64,000 nt of DNA from Solea solea (taxonomy: Eukaryota > Chordata > Actinopteri > Pleuronectiformes > Soleidae). Location: the NCBI RefSeq assembly GCF_958295425.1, contig NC_081151.1, positions 15,658,606 to 15,722,605 of the forward strand, read 5' to 3'. Positions 40,245 through 53,215 of this stretch are shown here, one piece after another; positions within the stretch are counted from its first letter, which is position 1; every line of letters begins with the position of its first letter. The position numbers were made by a program, and so were the translations under genes. The notes beneath the pieces were generated by a model. That model saw nothing but the letters and a program-made list of their open reading frames with translations, did no database searches and had not been told where the DNA came from.

Positions 40245-40984
40245 TATATACAACAACTTCCTTACGTACTACTAATAAGCAATAATTCTGAGGTTATTGA
40301 GGGAAAACTCATAGTTAATGGCTTACTGGTTGTATAATAAGGCCGTGCAGAATAAGGCATTAATTTGCACTTAATCATGACTAATTAAGAGCCAATATGT
40401 TACTAATGTGCATGCTAATTAGACTCAGACAGGATCACATCCTTCTGCTTAGGTGATCACTTGTAACAGTTTATAATGATTTGACATTGAGAATGTGGGC
40501 TGGATCCAGCAGCTCAGAATGAGGCCAGAGAGGTGCCTGTCTTGTGGCAAACTGATCAAATCCAACAGAGAGGTGCAGTGTCCTCACCAGTCTCGTAACC
40601 AAACCTACGGCCTTGCTTACAATTACAATCCGAGCCATTTATTGGTGGAAAGAAGCACCTTTTTATGGAGATAACTCAGAATGGCTGTTGCCCCTCAAGA
40701 TTACACTGCAGCCATTGCTGCCTGTCACGGCTGCGATCTACTGGACCAATTCTGAAACTTTTTTCAGTACTATTCACATACACACCCGCATTTACAAACA
40801 AAGAGCCCAGGTCGAACAAAATGCCAGAATTCCCCTGTAAGTCTTGATTATTTAGTGCTACTACACTTTAGTGTCACTGAAGGGAAACACATTTTCAACT
40901 TTACAGACACAGAAACCTTTAATAAATATGAACTAAAGAAAGACATTTACAGTTACTTGAAGCTTGTAATGTCACTTAACAGCT

Positions 40985-41110
40985 ATTACTGCGATTGGGG
41001 TGACGGTGGCTCAGCGGTAGAGTAAACTGGAAGGTTGGAGGTTCAATTTCTGGATCTACTTGTCTCAACGGTGCTCGCACTATTGGAAAGCTAGCGTTTA
41101 ATGTCATTTA
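40985..41110 (+). repeat. tRNA-derived SINE head fragment
   Basis: A-box-like 'tggctcagcggtagagt' and B-box-like 'ggttggaggttcaatttc' at tRNA spacing. It lies just upstream of the putative bach2 promoter. Confidence 0.6.
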
Positions 41111-41239
41111 ATCTAATCTATTTTCTTGGTTCCAGTGTTGCTGAAGGGCTCAGGGAAATTGAATCAAAACATGTTTTCTGATCAGAGTAAGATTTCATTT
41201 AAAAATGCACGTGTGTTTGACAGATTAAACCATCTCAGC

Positions 41240-41498
41240 AGCAGGGGGGGTGGTTTGGGGCTTTGCCATTGTTGTGAATGAGGGCCAGCATGACGTCATG
41301 AAGCCAATGTCAACAATGCAGCTCCTGGAGGAGAAAAGGCGTTCCATCCTCTCACACACGCTGACACACACAGACTGATGCCTAAGATCCACGAGCAGCA
41401 GCTGCAGTTGTGGCAGTGGGAAAACTGCGCGCAGGAAAACATCATGTGGACTCCGTGTTCTTTTTTGTGAGGAACACAGACACGAGCGGGAAGAACAA
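41240..41498 (+). promoter_or_regulatory. bach2: Putative bach2 promoter and untranslated first exon
   Basis: A GC-richer stretch with a palindromic CRE (TGACGTCA, 41291-41298), an adjacent CCAAT motif (about 41303-41307) and a strong splice donor (AACAA|GTAAGTG, exon end 41498). It is followed by CAG/GCG triplets (41589-41614) and CpG-rich sequence up to about 42330. The bach2 ATG exon has an acceptor at 58996, so an upstream untranslated exon is required. This is the best candidate in the window. Assignment is inference from position and motifs, and another first exon could be used. Confidence 0.4.
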
Positions 41499-44340
41499 GT
41501 AAGTGATGATGATGTTTTTCTTTTTTCTTTTTTTTTTTTACTACGCGTGGTTAAACGGGAGTAAAGGAGGGAACCTCCTGTCAGCGGTAGCAGCAGCAGC
41601 GGCGGCGGCGGCTTCACTGTCACATTCTCTGCCTGTGTTTGTTTGTGTTGTCGTCACTACACACGCTGGAGTTGTTTTAACTCTTCTTCACATTGTATTT
41701 ATTTACTTTTTGAAGCTGAAAGGCCAACTCAGCCCCCATTCACTCACAGCCACTGTCGGGGGCGTGAGTGTTGTCGCAGAGGTTAGCAGTAATGCTGTTG
41801 GATGTGTTAGCTTGTTGTTACCCCTGAATGCATTTCCTTCTAAAAACAAACTAATAAGCGTTTCACTCGGTGCCAATGTTACCTCGTTGACGTACGTCCC
41901 TGAGCAACGTGTGTTTTTGAAGAATAGATATTAATGGTAAAGGACCGTAATCTCTGTATTTGCGCTGCTTTGTGCTGTTGTGACACACATTGAACGTGGA
42001 AGTTGTCGCTGAATCTCCGTCGTTTATCATCAAATAGCTACGTCCGTGCTCTGGAATGATTGATGCTAACATAGTTTTGTATGTAGGAATATGCAGGACG
42101 CACATGCCTTTCACTGTTGCCACAGTCAGTCAGTCAGTCAGGGTTCGCAGCTTACTGTCATGTCTGGGGGAAGGAAGCAGCGGGAGCTGCAGCAGGACAA
42201 AGGAGCCTGCCTCACACCCCCTTATCCCCGCCCCCCTCAGACGCCGCTCAACGGTGCTCTCACCAAACACCCACATCGGAATACAGCTCAATATACAGCA
42301 CAGAGAATGCAGCATAGTGCATATACCATAGTATACACTACGCTGTGCATTCGCACACATACTCAGGTTTACATAGCTATTGTTCTCGGGACTCTGCGTT
42401 GACTTCGATTCTAGACATTCTATACAAAGCATTATTATCCCCATAACCAGTAATATCTAACCCTAACCTTAACCTAATCATAATTCAAATCTTAGCCCTA
42501 AACCCAGTTCCTCGGAAATGAGGAACCTTAGGACCAGGTTTTGGTCTTCATGTAGACTACTGGACACTGCTAACAAATATTAACAAATACAACACACACA
42601 TTATCACATGACAACATCTTAATAGTTACTACTATATATTGGATTGGATTGGAAGTTAAAGTAATTTCATTCATTGCAACATTTTAGTGAACATTTCATT
42701 ATAGAAAATGTACAAAATAAAATACATTGAAAAAAATAGAAGAATAAGAAATAGAGTGAATCAATACATTGCAGCTTTGCACACTTTATATTTACAAAGT
42801 GTTTTCCTTTACAATTTACTAATTGTACACACACAAGCATTTATAACATATATACAAAAGATAATAACACGATTAGAGAATGTTGAAAACTGTTGCTTCA
42901 GACTAATATGAAATTTAACATGACATGTAAACATGAAAGATAATATGTGCTTTGGGTTGTACGTTGTTTGTGTGTGCAAAATGCCATGTAGAGGTTGTTA
43001 TCAACTGGTGTTGCTAACCATAGCTAGCCCCTGATACCTTTGCGTCCATTGTTTTTTCCGACTTCTCTCTGGAACATGGTGGTGATGTCACTCGCAGCTC
43101 CGAGTTCCGATGTAAATGGAAAGCAGCATTTACATTGGGTTTACATGCATGTTAAGTCCGATTTTAGTCGGACTAAGACAACAAAACATTAGCCCAACTA
43201 AAATCGAGCTAGTCTCAGTTGGATTAACATACCTGGATAATGCGATTCATACTCCTATTACTCCTGCATGTATACACATTTAATACAAAATGAACATATT
43301 TCACTGTAAACAAAGGAAAATAACAAAAATGTAAATCCATTGCAACAAAAATAGCAACAGAGTTTATGCTTCGTGTTTTCTTAGTGTTGTGGATGATTCA
43401 TCATCACTTCTGTGACGGTCATGGAGCGACTACCCAGAGAAGCTCTCCAATCAGATAGTTCTACACACACTCCCACACACACGCTTTGACACGTTCACCA
43501 TTCACGTTCACATAGAATGTTATTGGAGCTAATACTGGACTAGTGCTTAAGAAAATGCAACGTACATGTTATGAAAAAGAAACACACACGACTATATGTT
43601 TGCTTGTCTAGTCTGTCTTATGTTGTGTGTGAGCTCTGAGGCTCTGTGTAATGGTTGCCAATTGTCCTCTGCATTTTAGAGGCTAGCAGAATTTAGCAGT
43701 GTTTTGTAAATGTAGCTGACTTGAATTTTTCTGAATTTTGACTTTTGCATAATTTACCGAACTGTTCGATACGCCCTGTTCGGTTCAATACACAACGGCA
43801 AAAAATGGTATATCAATATGTCTCGGCCCATCACTTTATCAAAACTTTGTTCAGCCGCGCATGCTGTGCGATTTGATCCACTCAGGAGCAGAGACATGAG
43901 AGCAGTGCTGCACTGTTCAGGCTCATTGCTCATGTTTACTTCAGAGCTAATCCAAACGTCGCTGAATTTCCACGGAGCCAATCAGCCATTGTTTCTGCCT
44001 GAACAGTGCAGAAACAATAGTAGTAGTTGCGTAGTTATATATTATATAGATATCGTAACCGTACCATTACCGTAACCTAAAAACCGTTTTGCATACCGTA
44101 CCGTGGGAAAACTGTACCCTAGTTGCTGATGTATTTCACTTTGGTAAAAGTAAAGTGTACATTTTGTGAGGCTTTTGTCCAGCTCGCTTCTTCCCCACAC
44201 ACTTTTCCACACGTCAGCTTTTGAACCATATTTTGCTGGTTGGATTTTATAATTTAGCGATAGCCCTCACTCAGCCATCTTTGATAAAGCTTTCGTTTAC
44301 GCGTTTACATTTACGCTATGTGTTGTTTAACCAATTTAAC

Positions 44341-44830
44341 TAGGGCTGCAACAACTAATCGATTAAATCGTTATTACACGTACAGTTGCTACCCCCTAAT
44401 GTGGGGCAGTAAGCCAACCCAAGCCGTGGCAGTAAGCACCATTAAGCTGGATGCCGACCGCTGGAAAAAAAGAAGAAGAGAACCAATGACACGCCTTGTG
44501 TAGCTTACGTGATGTGATTCTGGAAGAAGCTTTTAAAAAGTGGTGGAGGCGGACTAAGCAGAGAACAACATTACAGAGAGAAAAATGTACGACCCAAGTC
44601 GTCAAAAGTATGGGAGCACTTTCCATTAACGCCTGCAAAGAACAGGTGCAAAAGGTGCAAAATGTGCACAGCTGATCTTGCATGGCACGGCAGCACAACA
44701 TCACTGCATAAGCACCTGAAGAGGAAGCATGTTGGAGCCATGGGTGAAGGAGATTCACAGTAAATTTGTAGTAAGTTAATTTTATCCAATTAATAATCGA
44801 TTATCAAAATAAACCTTAGATGCAGCCCTA
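44341..44830 (+). mobile_element. hAT element carrying a BED zinc-finger segment, with perfect 8-bp target duplication
   Basis: Ends are TAGGGCTGCAAC and the complement of TAGGGCTGCATC. The octamer AATTTAAC stands on both sides (44333-44340 and 44831-44838). On the + strand, 44602-44763 encodes SKVWEHFPLTP, then CKRCKMC and GSTTSLHKHLKRKHVGA before a stop. W..F, C..C and H....H are the pattern of a BED finger, the N-terminal DNA-binding domain of many hAT transposases. The catalytic domain is absent, so the element is non-autonomous. It has the same ends as the short MITEs at 15415, 22498 and 48619. Confidence 0.85.
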
Positions 44831-45589
44831 AATTTAACAGTTAAGGGTTATTGAAAGTTTTACTTCATTTATTTTTCCAATTATGGATTTTTCATAATTG
44901 ATTCATAATTGTATAAGAGAGAAGCATGATGCATCTGAAAATAGATCTCTTCCACCTTTAATTCTGACCTAGTCATAGAGAATGACTACCACTAACTCAC
45001 ACCACTAAATCCTGATAGCACCTAACAGGAATAAAAAAAAGAGGAACACATAGCTTTAAAGAGATGACTGATAATTCTTGTTAATTATTATATTGAGGAG
45101 TGTTATGTGTGCTAGTATAGGTGTCAGTGGGAAAGCAAGTCAAGGAGTGCTAGATGTGTTGGAGCTAAAAATAGAAATCCATCAGATAATATCGGCCCGA
45201 TATTAGCCTATTAATGTAATATCTGTCCGTATCGGTATCAGTTTTTCTGCCGATAATGAAAACGCGATACAGTAATGCCTGGATTTCGCCAAAATGTCAA
45301 AGCAAATTCTTGCCATGTATTGTGACGAGCTTGAGTTGCAGTAAGCAATAATGAGTAGAGGAAATACAATTGAAGAAGACAACGACACCACCTTCAGTGA
45401 AAACACAGAGGGTCATTAACTGCAAAACACAAAAGTAATCCAGTAAAACAGTACAACAATGATTACTGCACCATGCCTGCATAAACATACCACATTTGGA
45501 ACACATTTATTCTTAACAAACTCAAGACGTGCATGTAAGCTCCGCCCACCTACCCTCCCAACATGCTACAATATGGGCCTTTTACGTTT

Positions 45590-46490
45590 ACCAGTGCGCA
45601 AATGATGACCTCATCAAACCGCAGCGTGAGGCAAAACCGTGGCTAGCCGTGGCGAACAAGCATGCTCACTCGGTGCCAGTCTAAATGACTGCAACGCGTT
45701 GGTTATGTGAGGAGGAACCAAGACGTCTTCATTTAATACCTCCAATCACACACCTGAGGAATAATCACTCGGAGGTACACGCAGCATTTGTGCAGCAAAG
45801 TAATGGAAAAAAGCAACAAGCAACTTGCTGGCCACTGACTGGCCAGAGTGCCGTCACAGGAAGTGACATCCGACACAAAGCTGAACAATGCTGAACTGTA
45901 GATCAGTTAAAACTACTACCATCCTAAAAACTTGGGTTTATCTCCAACAATTACCAGGGAAATGTCTAAAATCTCAATATTTAACAGAGGAGTCTGGTGT
46001 ATTTACCGTGCCGTGACTTCGTTTTACACTTCCTGCATGACCGGAGCACAGACTCCGTCTGCCACATTCACTCGACTGAAAAACAGCGGCAGAGTTTTTG
46101 ATGCGGCTTGCTGGTCGCGATCGCTGCTTTTAGCAGTGCTATCGCTAAATACCAGACTCATTTGTTAAATATTGAGATTTTAGACATTTTCCTTGGTAAT
46201 TGTTAACCCAAGTTTTTAGGATTGTTAAGTCTTTTTAACTGATCTATAGTTCGGCATTGTTCGACTTGATTCTTGTGTTGGACGTCTTGCTCATGCCTCT
46301 TCCTGTGATGGCACTCTGGCCAATCAATGATCGGCAGTCTGACGAAGTCATGCATAGTATCAGCTCAGCTTGCTTGGAACCTCGCCAGAACACGTACTAA
46401 AAAAGTACCAGGTACTATCGCTAATGGGAACGCAAAATAACCGTGCTGTGTCAAAGAGAGGCTTGCCGTGCTAGTGGGAAAGGGGCTATA
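45590..46490. mobile_element. Foldback-type hAT derivative with long inverted arms
   Basis: The arms 45836-45986 and 46163-46325 are reverse complements (about 150-160 bases, several mismatches and a small indel) around a 176-bp core. Sequence beyond the right arm ('agtaccaggtactatcgc', 'aacctcgcc') is the reverse complement of the left half of the 33121-33544 element. The outer left end is less clear. Confidence 0.7.
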
Positions 46491-47087
46491 GTCCCACCTC
46501 TCGCTTACGCTAATCTTGGTCATATTCGTCATCTTCGTTTTCTTGTGTTTGGAGATTGTTTGGTTTGTTGGCTCTGAAAAACACAAAGAAGCGTCCATGA
46601 AATGTGTAGAGATTAGAGTTTATTTATTTAAAATAGGGGCAATACATATTAATGGACATATACATGTAAATATGCAAGATTATAGCCTACGGCTAATTTC
46701 CATCTTTAGTCCCTTCGGCAGGTTGATGTTTACATAGGATTAATAAGACAACATTGACAAGTAGAACAATTAGTCTTAAAAGGTAAAAGTAATAAAAGGT
46801 ACCCCAACAGTTAGCTAATATTAAACAAATATACACGTTTAGGCATGATTGTGGCAGCAGTATTGTTCTTCCAATAGCAAATTCTATCCAAATTAACCAT
46901 AGACTGTATGAAATTAACACGGCAAAAATTCGAGCAGAATTTGAGTCAAACCAGAACGTATCGACTGATTAATAGACCAGTCGACCGGGAATTTACAGTC
47001 CTAAACAACTCACTGCTCTCTTTCTACCCTCAGCAGTGTTGGCAATTCTGGTTTATCTGGTGTATAATCTTGCTACAGATCTGGCAG

Positions 47088-47216
47088 ATGGACTGGTTAA
47101 CTGTCCAGGGTGTACCCCGCCTATCGCCCTATGTAGCTGAGATTGGCACAGCACCCCCTGCGACCCTCTGGTGGAGGATAAAGCGGTAGATGATGGATGG
47201 ATGGATGGATGGATGT
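47088..47216 (+). repeat. SINE/L2-type 3' tail with GATG repeats
   Basis: 'ctgtccagggtgtaccccg', 'tgtagctgagattggcaca' and a terminal (GGAT)n. Truncated at the 5' side. Confidence 0.8.
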
Positions 47217-47687
47217 TAGTTCTACCCCCTGCAGGAAATATTTGATAGCACGAGTTCTGATCCATAGCTGGTGTTTTCCTGCAGTGTCAGACTGTGAAGT
47301 TATATAGGAGGGTGCAGCTTAAATCATGGCCCTACTAAAACACTCAGTTATAGGAACTTCTCAATAACAGTTAATGAAAGGATCACATAAAATCATGGTT
47401 TTATAATATATAATTTTTCTAATTACAATACAACCTAAATGTGATAAAAACATACATATATCTAGACGAGGTGAAATCAAAGAGTAAGGACACATCTAGT
47501 GAAAATCCTTTAATTTAGGAGAGACAGCTGTGATAAAGAGTCTTTGATAGAGAGTCTTTGGCGCTTGAGGGAAAGATATTGAGATTGAAAGCAAAATTCT
47601 CACTTTGTTCAACTGCAAACTTCAGTTTGTGTCCCTTTATAAACCACCAAGTCTGTGACTCACAAAATGATATGTGATTTTAAAATC

Positions 47688-47712
47688 ACATCACATCACA
47701 TCACATCACAGC
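47688..47712. repeat. (CACAT)n short array
   Basis: Four to five CACAT units within a family-A-like region (about 47490-47790). Confidence 0.7.
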
Positions 47713-48618
47713 ACACAGGATTTGTTGATCCACTGCTGCCCCCATTAGGATTTTAAAATGTTATTTTGTCACTTTGTCAAATGTACATTATACAAACTTA
47801 CCAAAGGGGGCAGCCAGGTAGACCAGTAACTCGTGTCCCTCAGCACAATCAGGACTGTATGTATATATATTTATATTCCAAGTGTAGTTTTTTCCCCTGT
47901 GAAATTAAACTATGGATAAATATATACAGCACCCTTACTGGCTAGCTAGCTGAGCACTTGGGTCTGAGTAAGCCATTAAAGCTGTTTGTGGGCTGATGTA
48001 ATAGTTCCAGTGGAGCTGCAAAGGCTGCTTGATGCTGTGGAGATTCCAGCCGTCGAGACAGATTAACATGCTCACTTTTACCTCCTGTCTGCTGCTGAGG
48101 AAAGACATGGCTGTTACTTTGATGTGATGCAATTAGGGTTCCTCGGTAATGAACGATTACAGCGATAAGGGTGATAAACCAGACCTCTGTCATGCCTTGC
48201 ATGTGAAACCTGAAACCTGAAAAAGAGATAGTTCAGGTTATTTGAAGAATGGTTAAGTAATGGTGAAGAAAGGTACTGACTGCACTGAGAACTAAATTAA
48301 GACATGGAGGCTTGCTCTCCTTGAAAACTTGGTTGCCAGCAGGGACATTGGTAAAACTGATTTTATCCATAAGGGCAAACCTAATAAAATCGTTGCCACT
48401 GAAGTCAGTGATGTTTTTGTTTTTTTTCAGAGGCCGTTTCATATGCAACCCTCCAATTTCTCCGGCCTTTGAACTGGCACTAGAGTACACTGGATGTGGC
48501 CCCCATGGCTGGGGTCAATTTAGATGTCCAATTATTAATCAATACAATACAATGAGTACTTCGCTTGGAGGTTACAAGCTCAGTTCTCTTTCATTATAGG
48601 TCATGAGCTGTCCTTATC

Positions 48619-48943
48619 TAGAGCTGCAACTAACAATTATTTTTAATATATTTAATATATTTTTAATTAATCTACAGATTATTTTCTCATTAATTGATTA
48701 GTTGTTTGGTCCATAAATTGTTGGTAAATGTTGATAAAGATTGATCTGTGTTTTCCAAGTCTTGGAAACAAACACACATTGATCAATCGTAATGATATCT
48801 TTGTTATATGGAGCAAAGAAACTAGAAAATATTCACATTTAAGAACCTGAAAAATCTAAGAATTTTCGTTATCGGTCAAAATAGAATATCAAAATATACA
48901 ATTAATTTAGTTCTTGATGAATCAATTAATTGTTGCATCCCTA
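48619..48943 (+). mobile_element. hAT-type MITE ('GCTGCAACTAA' family)
   Basis: Starts TAGAGCTGCAACTAAC, has the 'gtttggtccataaattg' and 'atggagcaaagaaac' blocks, and ends TTGTTGCATCCCTA. The flanking octamers match only partly, so it is older than the copies at 22498 and 44341. Confidence 0.7.
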
Positions 48944-51806
48944 GCTTGATCTCTTCGTTAGATATACTTTTATGACTGGAAATTAAAGTTTGCGTTGCAG
49001 GAGAGTGAGTGGTTTACAAACTTCAGTTTCAGTCAGAAGAAGCTGTCTAACTGTGAGGCGAAGGGGCAAACACCTTTAAAAGAATAATCTGAACAATCCC
49101 TCTAAATTATACATTTGTGTAATATAATTTATTTATTTATTAAGTATTGTAGAGTATTAGATATATGTGTGGCTCAGGAGTTAAAGTAGGCCAGCCCCTA
49201 ATCAGATCAGTTGCCACCTCCAGTCCTTATGTACTTGGGAAAGATACTGAGCTCCAGACCACCTTCAATAATGACCATGGATGTGTTAAAATGGGTCATT
49301 GGGACTTGTAGTGGTTTAAGCAACTAAATGCAGTCATTGTATTCTTTTTTGTTTAGATCCTTTTGCTTCATCTCTGTTTGATAGGTGTGTGGGGACTTTA
49401 AATTTATCAGCCATTCTTTCCTGAGTATGACTCATACAGCAAAAACCTAACTTCACTCTACCTGAAACCCAACAAGCCTGATTCAGTTTACTCTTTCCGG
49501 GCCTGGTAGCCTTAAGCAAAGGCTGATGTCAGCTCAATCTCTCAGCTGAAAGGAGGGAACGGAAGTGTCAAGAAACACAGGTGACCACAGAGGAGCTCCC
49601 TGGGGAGGGGAGGTCCTTCTCTGCTGCTGCATCCATAGCCTTCATGCAGGTGAAATAAAATCCAGTGTAGTGGGACTGACTTCTCATATTTTCATGGATT
49701 AATAACAGCAGTGTCGTCACTACAGTGTTCCGTGTGACAACAGGGAGCAACGTCAGGAGAGTGATATCCTGCAGAGTGAACATGAGAAAATATTAGGGAC
49801 AGTGATGAGATCAACATCTGAGTCACTGAAGCTTCTATAGTGGGACTCCATGTTGTGATTTAATTCCTATAGCATGAAGCTCCTAGTGGTTTTCCTGCCA
49901 GTGTTTGAAATTGTGAGCATTAGTCTGTCCTCTATGGAAACTAAGGGTGTTCTGCCCACGTGTATTTTCATTTTCACGCCTACAATGTTGCCTCGTGAAG
50001 GAGATGAAATAATCCTGTGCTCAACATCCACGGGTTTATGACTCATTTGGTGTCTGAGAGCTTGTGTAACCTCTCACAAATGATTTGCTCATTGCACAGT
50101 TTTTGGCGGTGCACCAGATATAAAAATTTGACTGATTATATACTGTATATTCACACTGGTCCAGGAGGAAAATTACTTTTTGATATTTGATAAATACTGT
50201 AAAATCCAGCAGTCTTCAGTGGAGTGAAACACGTGCCAAACAAGAGTGAAAGCCCTGTGATTTACATTTACACCTTATCCACAAGGGAAAAGTACTTTCC
50301 CTATACAGTTTTATCTTTTTTATTCTTAAAAAGATTTCTGTGAACATGTCATCACTTCAAGAATTGTCTTTATACACAAAACCCCCCACAATGGCTCTAA
50401 TAGCACTTTCCTATTGTACAGTCCTAGCAGGGCTTGGCTCTACTCGACTCGTTTTATACATGACACAAACACACAAACTAGTGACGAGCAAAGCAGTTCT
50501 TCTCAGTGTATTGAAACATTATTATGATTAAAATGATAAGTTCAGTACTTCCTGCAGCGCTAGTCTCCCCTATATATGCCAGGCCTGTATGTGGTGCTGT
50601 AACACAGCCACAGAAATACACCAAAAACTGAAAAGAAGACTTGGAGCATGTGCACAAGTAGCAAATACAAGAGCAAGAGAGAGAAAGGGCTATGACATCA
50701 TGATTTTCCCTTAAGTTGAATTTGTTTGTGAACTTGAAAAACAAAGGGTGCCATTTTGAGATATTTTTTTTTACCAGTTTTTCAAAACGAGTGTTTTAGA
50801 TCTCCCAAAATGCTAGTTCAGTGTACAAAACATTTGTGGTTTCTCCATAACTGGTTCTTATGTGTACAGACCCTTTGACAAGTATGTTTTTTGTTTGTTG
50901 TTTTTTACTGCAAAACAAAATGCAATTGTGTGCATGTGCACTTGTTGGCCAACAGGAAAAAAGACTCTAAAAGCTGACATGTTTTCACTTGAGTCTTTTT
51001 CAGCCACCAATGTAGCGCTGGTACAGAATTGGTGGAGGCTGGAGAACACAGAGGGGTTATGGGTTTTATTTTGAAGGGTAACTAACATTATACAAACGGA
51101 GTGAGCAAATGGTAAAAGAGCTAGGAGATGCATCCGGGGAACCCTGTAACTCTCACTTCCGCATACTTGCATGTAATCCCTCAACCAAGAGCCTGCTGTG
51201 GCTGTGGCTGTTGCTGTTGCCACCTTGTGGTAATAGTTATTACAGATTTCCACGAGAATGTCATCACAATATAATTTTACTGGTGGGCTGTGAAGGTACT
51301 GCAGGCTGGATATGAGAGGTCATAAATCACACATTATGCCCCATCCCCTAACATTATATTTTTCTATTTTTTAATGGCATTCACATTCATAGTGGAAGGC
51401 AATGCAGGAATTTCATTGTACAGGGAACTTGTTTATTTTATGTGCATGTAACAAATGCTCTGAATCATGAATCTTAAGTCATAAACAAACAAATATAACA
51501 GAGATTTTAGTTTTCAGTTTTGTAATAAGGCTTCAATTTGCAATACAATATTCATGATTTTTTAAAGAAGCTGCATATTATTACCTGCATGTACATTGAT
51601 ATTTTGGGAAATGCATGGATCACTCTTGGTTTTGCAAAATAACCCAGTAGCGTTGCTTTTTTCTTGGGGTGGGGTGGAGGGGACTTAAATGCAATTAAAT
51701 GTCTTAGTGCATTTAAGGAGGGAAAGTGCTCCTCTCAGGTTTATAAATGGTGTCCTGATGGACGTAGATTAGAGTGCTCTGCATTAGTGTTGAATGAACC
51801 ACATAC

Positions 51807-51812
51807 AGGATC

Positions 51813-51851
<39 letters not shown>

Positions 51852-51852
51852 G
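51807..51852. repeat. (GT)n(GA)n compound microsatellite
   Basis: GT units run directly into GA units. A (CA)n with CG ending follows at about 51990-52026. Confidence 0.85.
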
Positions 51853-51986
51853 TGTATGAGCATGTGCAAGTGTGTGCTCTTACAGGATTAAAGGTGATAT
51901 TATTGATGGAAAGGTCAAAGGCATGAGATACAAAGTACCTGGGTCAGCTAGTCAAGATCTATAGATTGTAACTAAATCACTGGATG

Positions 51987-52021
<35 letters not shown>

Positions 52022-52109
52022 GCGCGCATGCACACTTGTCTAGAATGTCAATATTGTCATTCAATATTGTTATATATCACAATATAAATGAAATCAATAT
52101 TTCTGGAAA

Positions 52110-52160
52110 GGCTGGGCAATATGCCTTACAAATATAGCAATATTTTTGTTAGGGTATATC

Positions 52161-52198
<38 letters not shown>

Positions 52199-52388
52199 GA
52201 TATAAAGCTGCACACAGATTGTTTCTCTGGAAAAGTTTTCTTTTGAGATGTTTTAGGAGAGTGACACTGTGCTGTAAATACACTCTAAAATAAAATAGCT
52301 GCTGTTTATGTTTTGTATTATATGATCTTAAAAAGACCATATCTTGTCTCATGCCACAATATAGATATATCTATATATTGCCCAGCCC
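52110..52388. mobile_element. MITE with GGCTGGGCAATAT ends
   Basis: The left end GGCTGGGCAATAT and the right end ATATTGCCCAGCC are inverted repeats. The interior holds a (TA)n run (52163-52194) and the 'ggatataaagctgcacaca' block shared with 20556-20699. Confidence 0.65.
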
Positions 52389-52904
52389 AATACAGTGGGA
52401 GTTTCCACCTGACAATGGCAACAAACACTGTTGGAAGTGACTTCAGAGGTCATTTATCAGGATCTCAATAACCACCGTGCAAGTGAGAGCTTCCCCAGAG
52501 CTGCTCTCTTAACAAAAGCTCATTGTTAAAAAGGAGATGCTGATGTCATGGCGATGTATTTCTGGAACTCAGGAAGTCTGTATTGTAGTTTGAGACTGAG
52601 TACTATCTGTAGCCGTGGATGTTTTCACGAAATTTCTTCCTCTGGCAAATTTGCTTTGCCATGAGTTGACATGAGAGATGACCAACATGTGACAATTTGT
52701 ATTATTGGCAAATTATGTAGAAATGAGAGGAGACACAGAAATTATGAAGCAGGCTCACTTGTAAACTTACAAACAAGAGTGCACAAACCAAGGAACCCTT
52801 TTCCATCCTTTTCCAACAAAATATATAATTTAAGACTGAGTTATCTGATTTTAAATTTGTTTTATTAACAGATAACAAGAAACATTTACAGAATGAGGCA
52901 AAAC

Positions 52905-53215
52905 ATTTCACAGCAATTTTGTGTTACTACATCCATCAGCAACTAAAATGTGTTATTGTGTGACTTCAGTGAAATACTTTGTTGGATAGGGACATGAATT
53001 TACCAAATGAAGCAGCAATAGAACTGATTTTCTTTCTATGAACTTTGGTGTGGGAGAGTGAGCAGTTTACAAACCTATTTTTTAAGATATTGCTGACTTA
53101 AATTAGACAAAGATTTTATTAGGTAAGCCTTTTATCAATTGACAATAAAATCTGTTTGACCTTGTATTCCTGCTGGCAACAATGTTTTCACTGAGATCAG
53201 TCATCTCAGTTGGCT
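52905..53215 (-). repeat. Dispersed family 'A' copy
   Basis: Has 'actttggtgtgggagagtg', 'cagtttacaaacctatttt' and 'ctggcaacaatgttttcac', the reverse orientation of the blocks at 3440-3740. Another copy lies at about 62270-62580. Confidence 0.5.

Noticed and set aside
41225..41934. Overlapping 132- and 143-codon frames near 41.5 kb
   Set aside because: GC-rich promoter and triplet-repeat sequence with poly-Ala/Phe content; better explained as the bach2 promoter, first exon and CpG-rich intron start.
42445..42560. Possible interstitial telomere repeat (CCCTAA-like units)
   Set aside because: The units are irregular (CCTAACCTTAACC), few, and embedded in a common fish dispersed repeat also seen near 4390-4500.
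43140..44135. Possible MITEs with 'gtccgattttagtcggac' and 'accgtaccgtgggaaaac' blocks
   Set aside because: Self-complementary blocks are visible, but I could not fix both ends or a target duplication, so no element was annotated.
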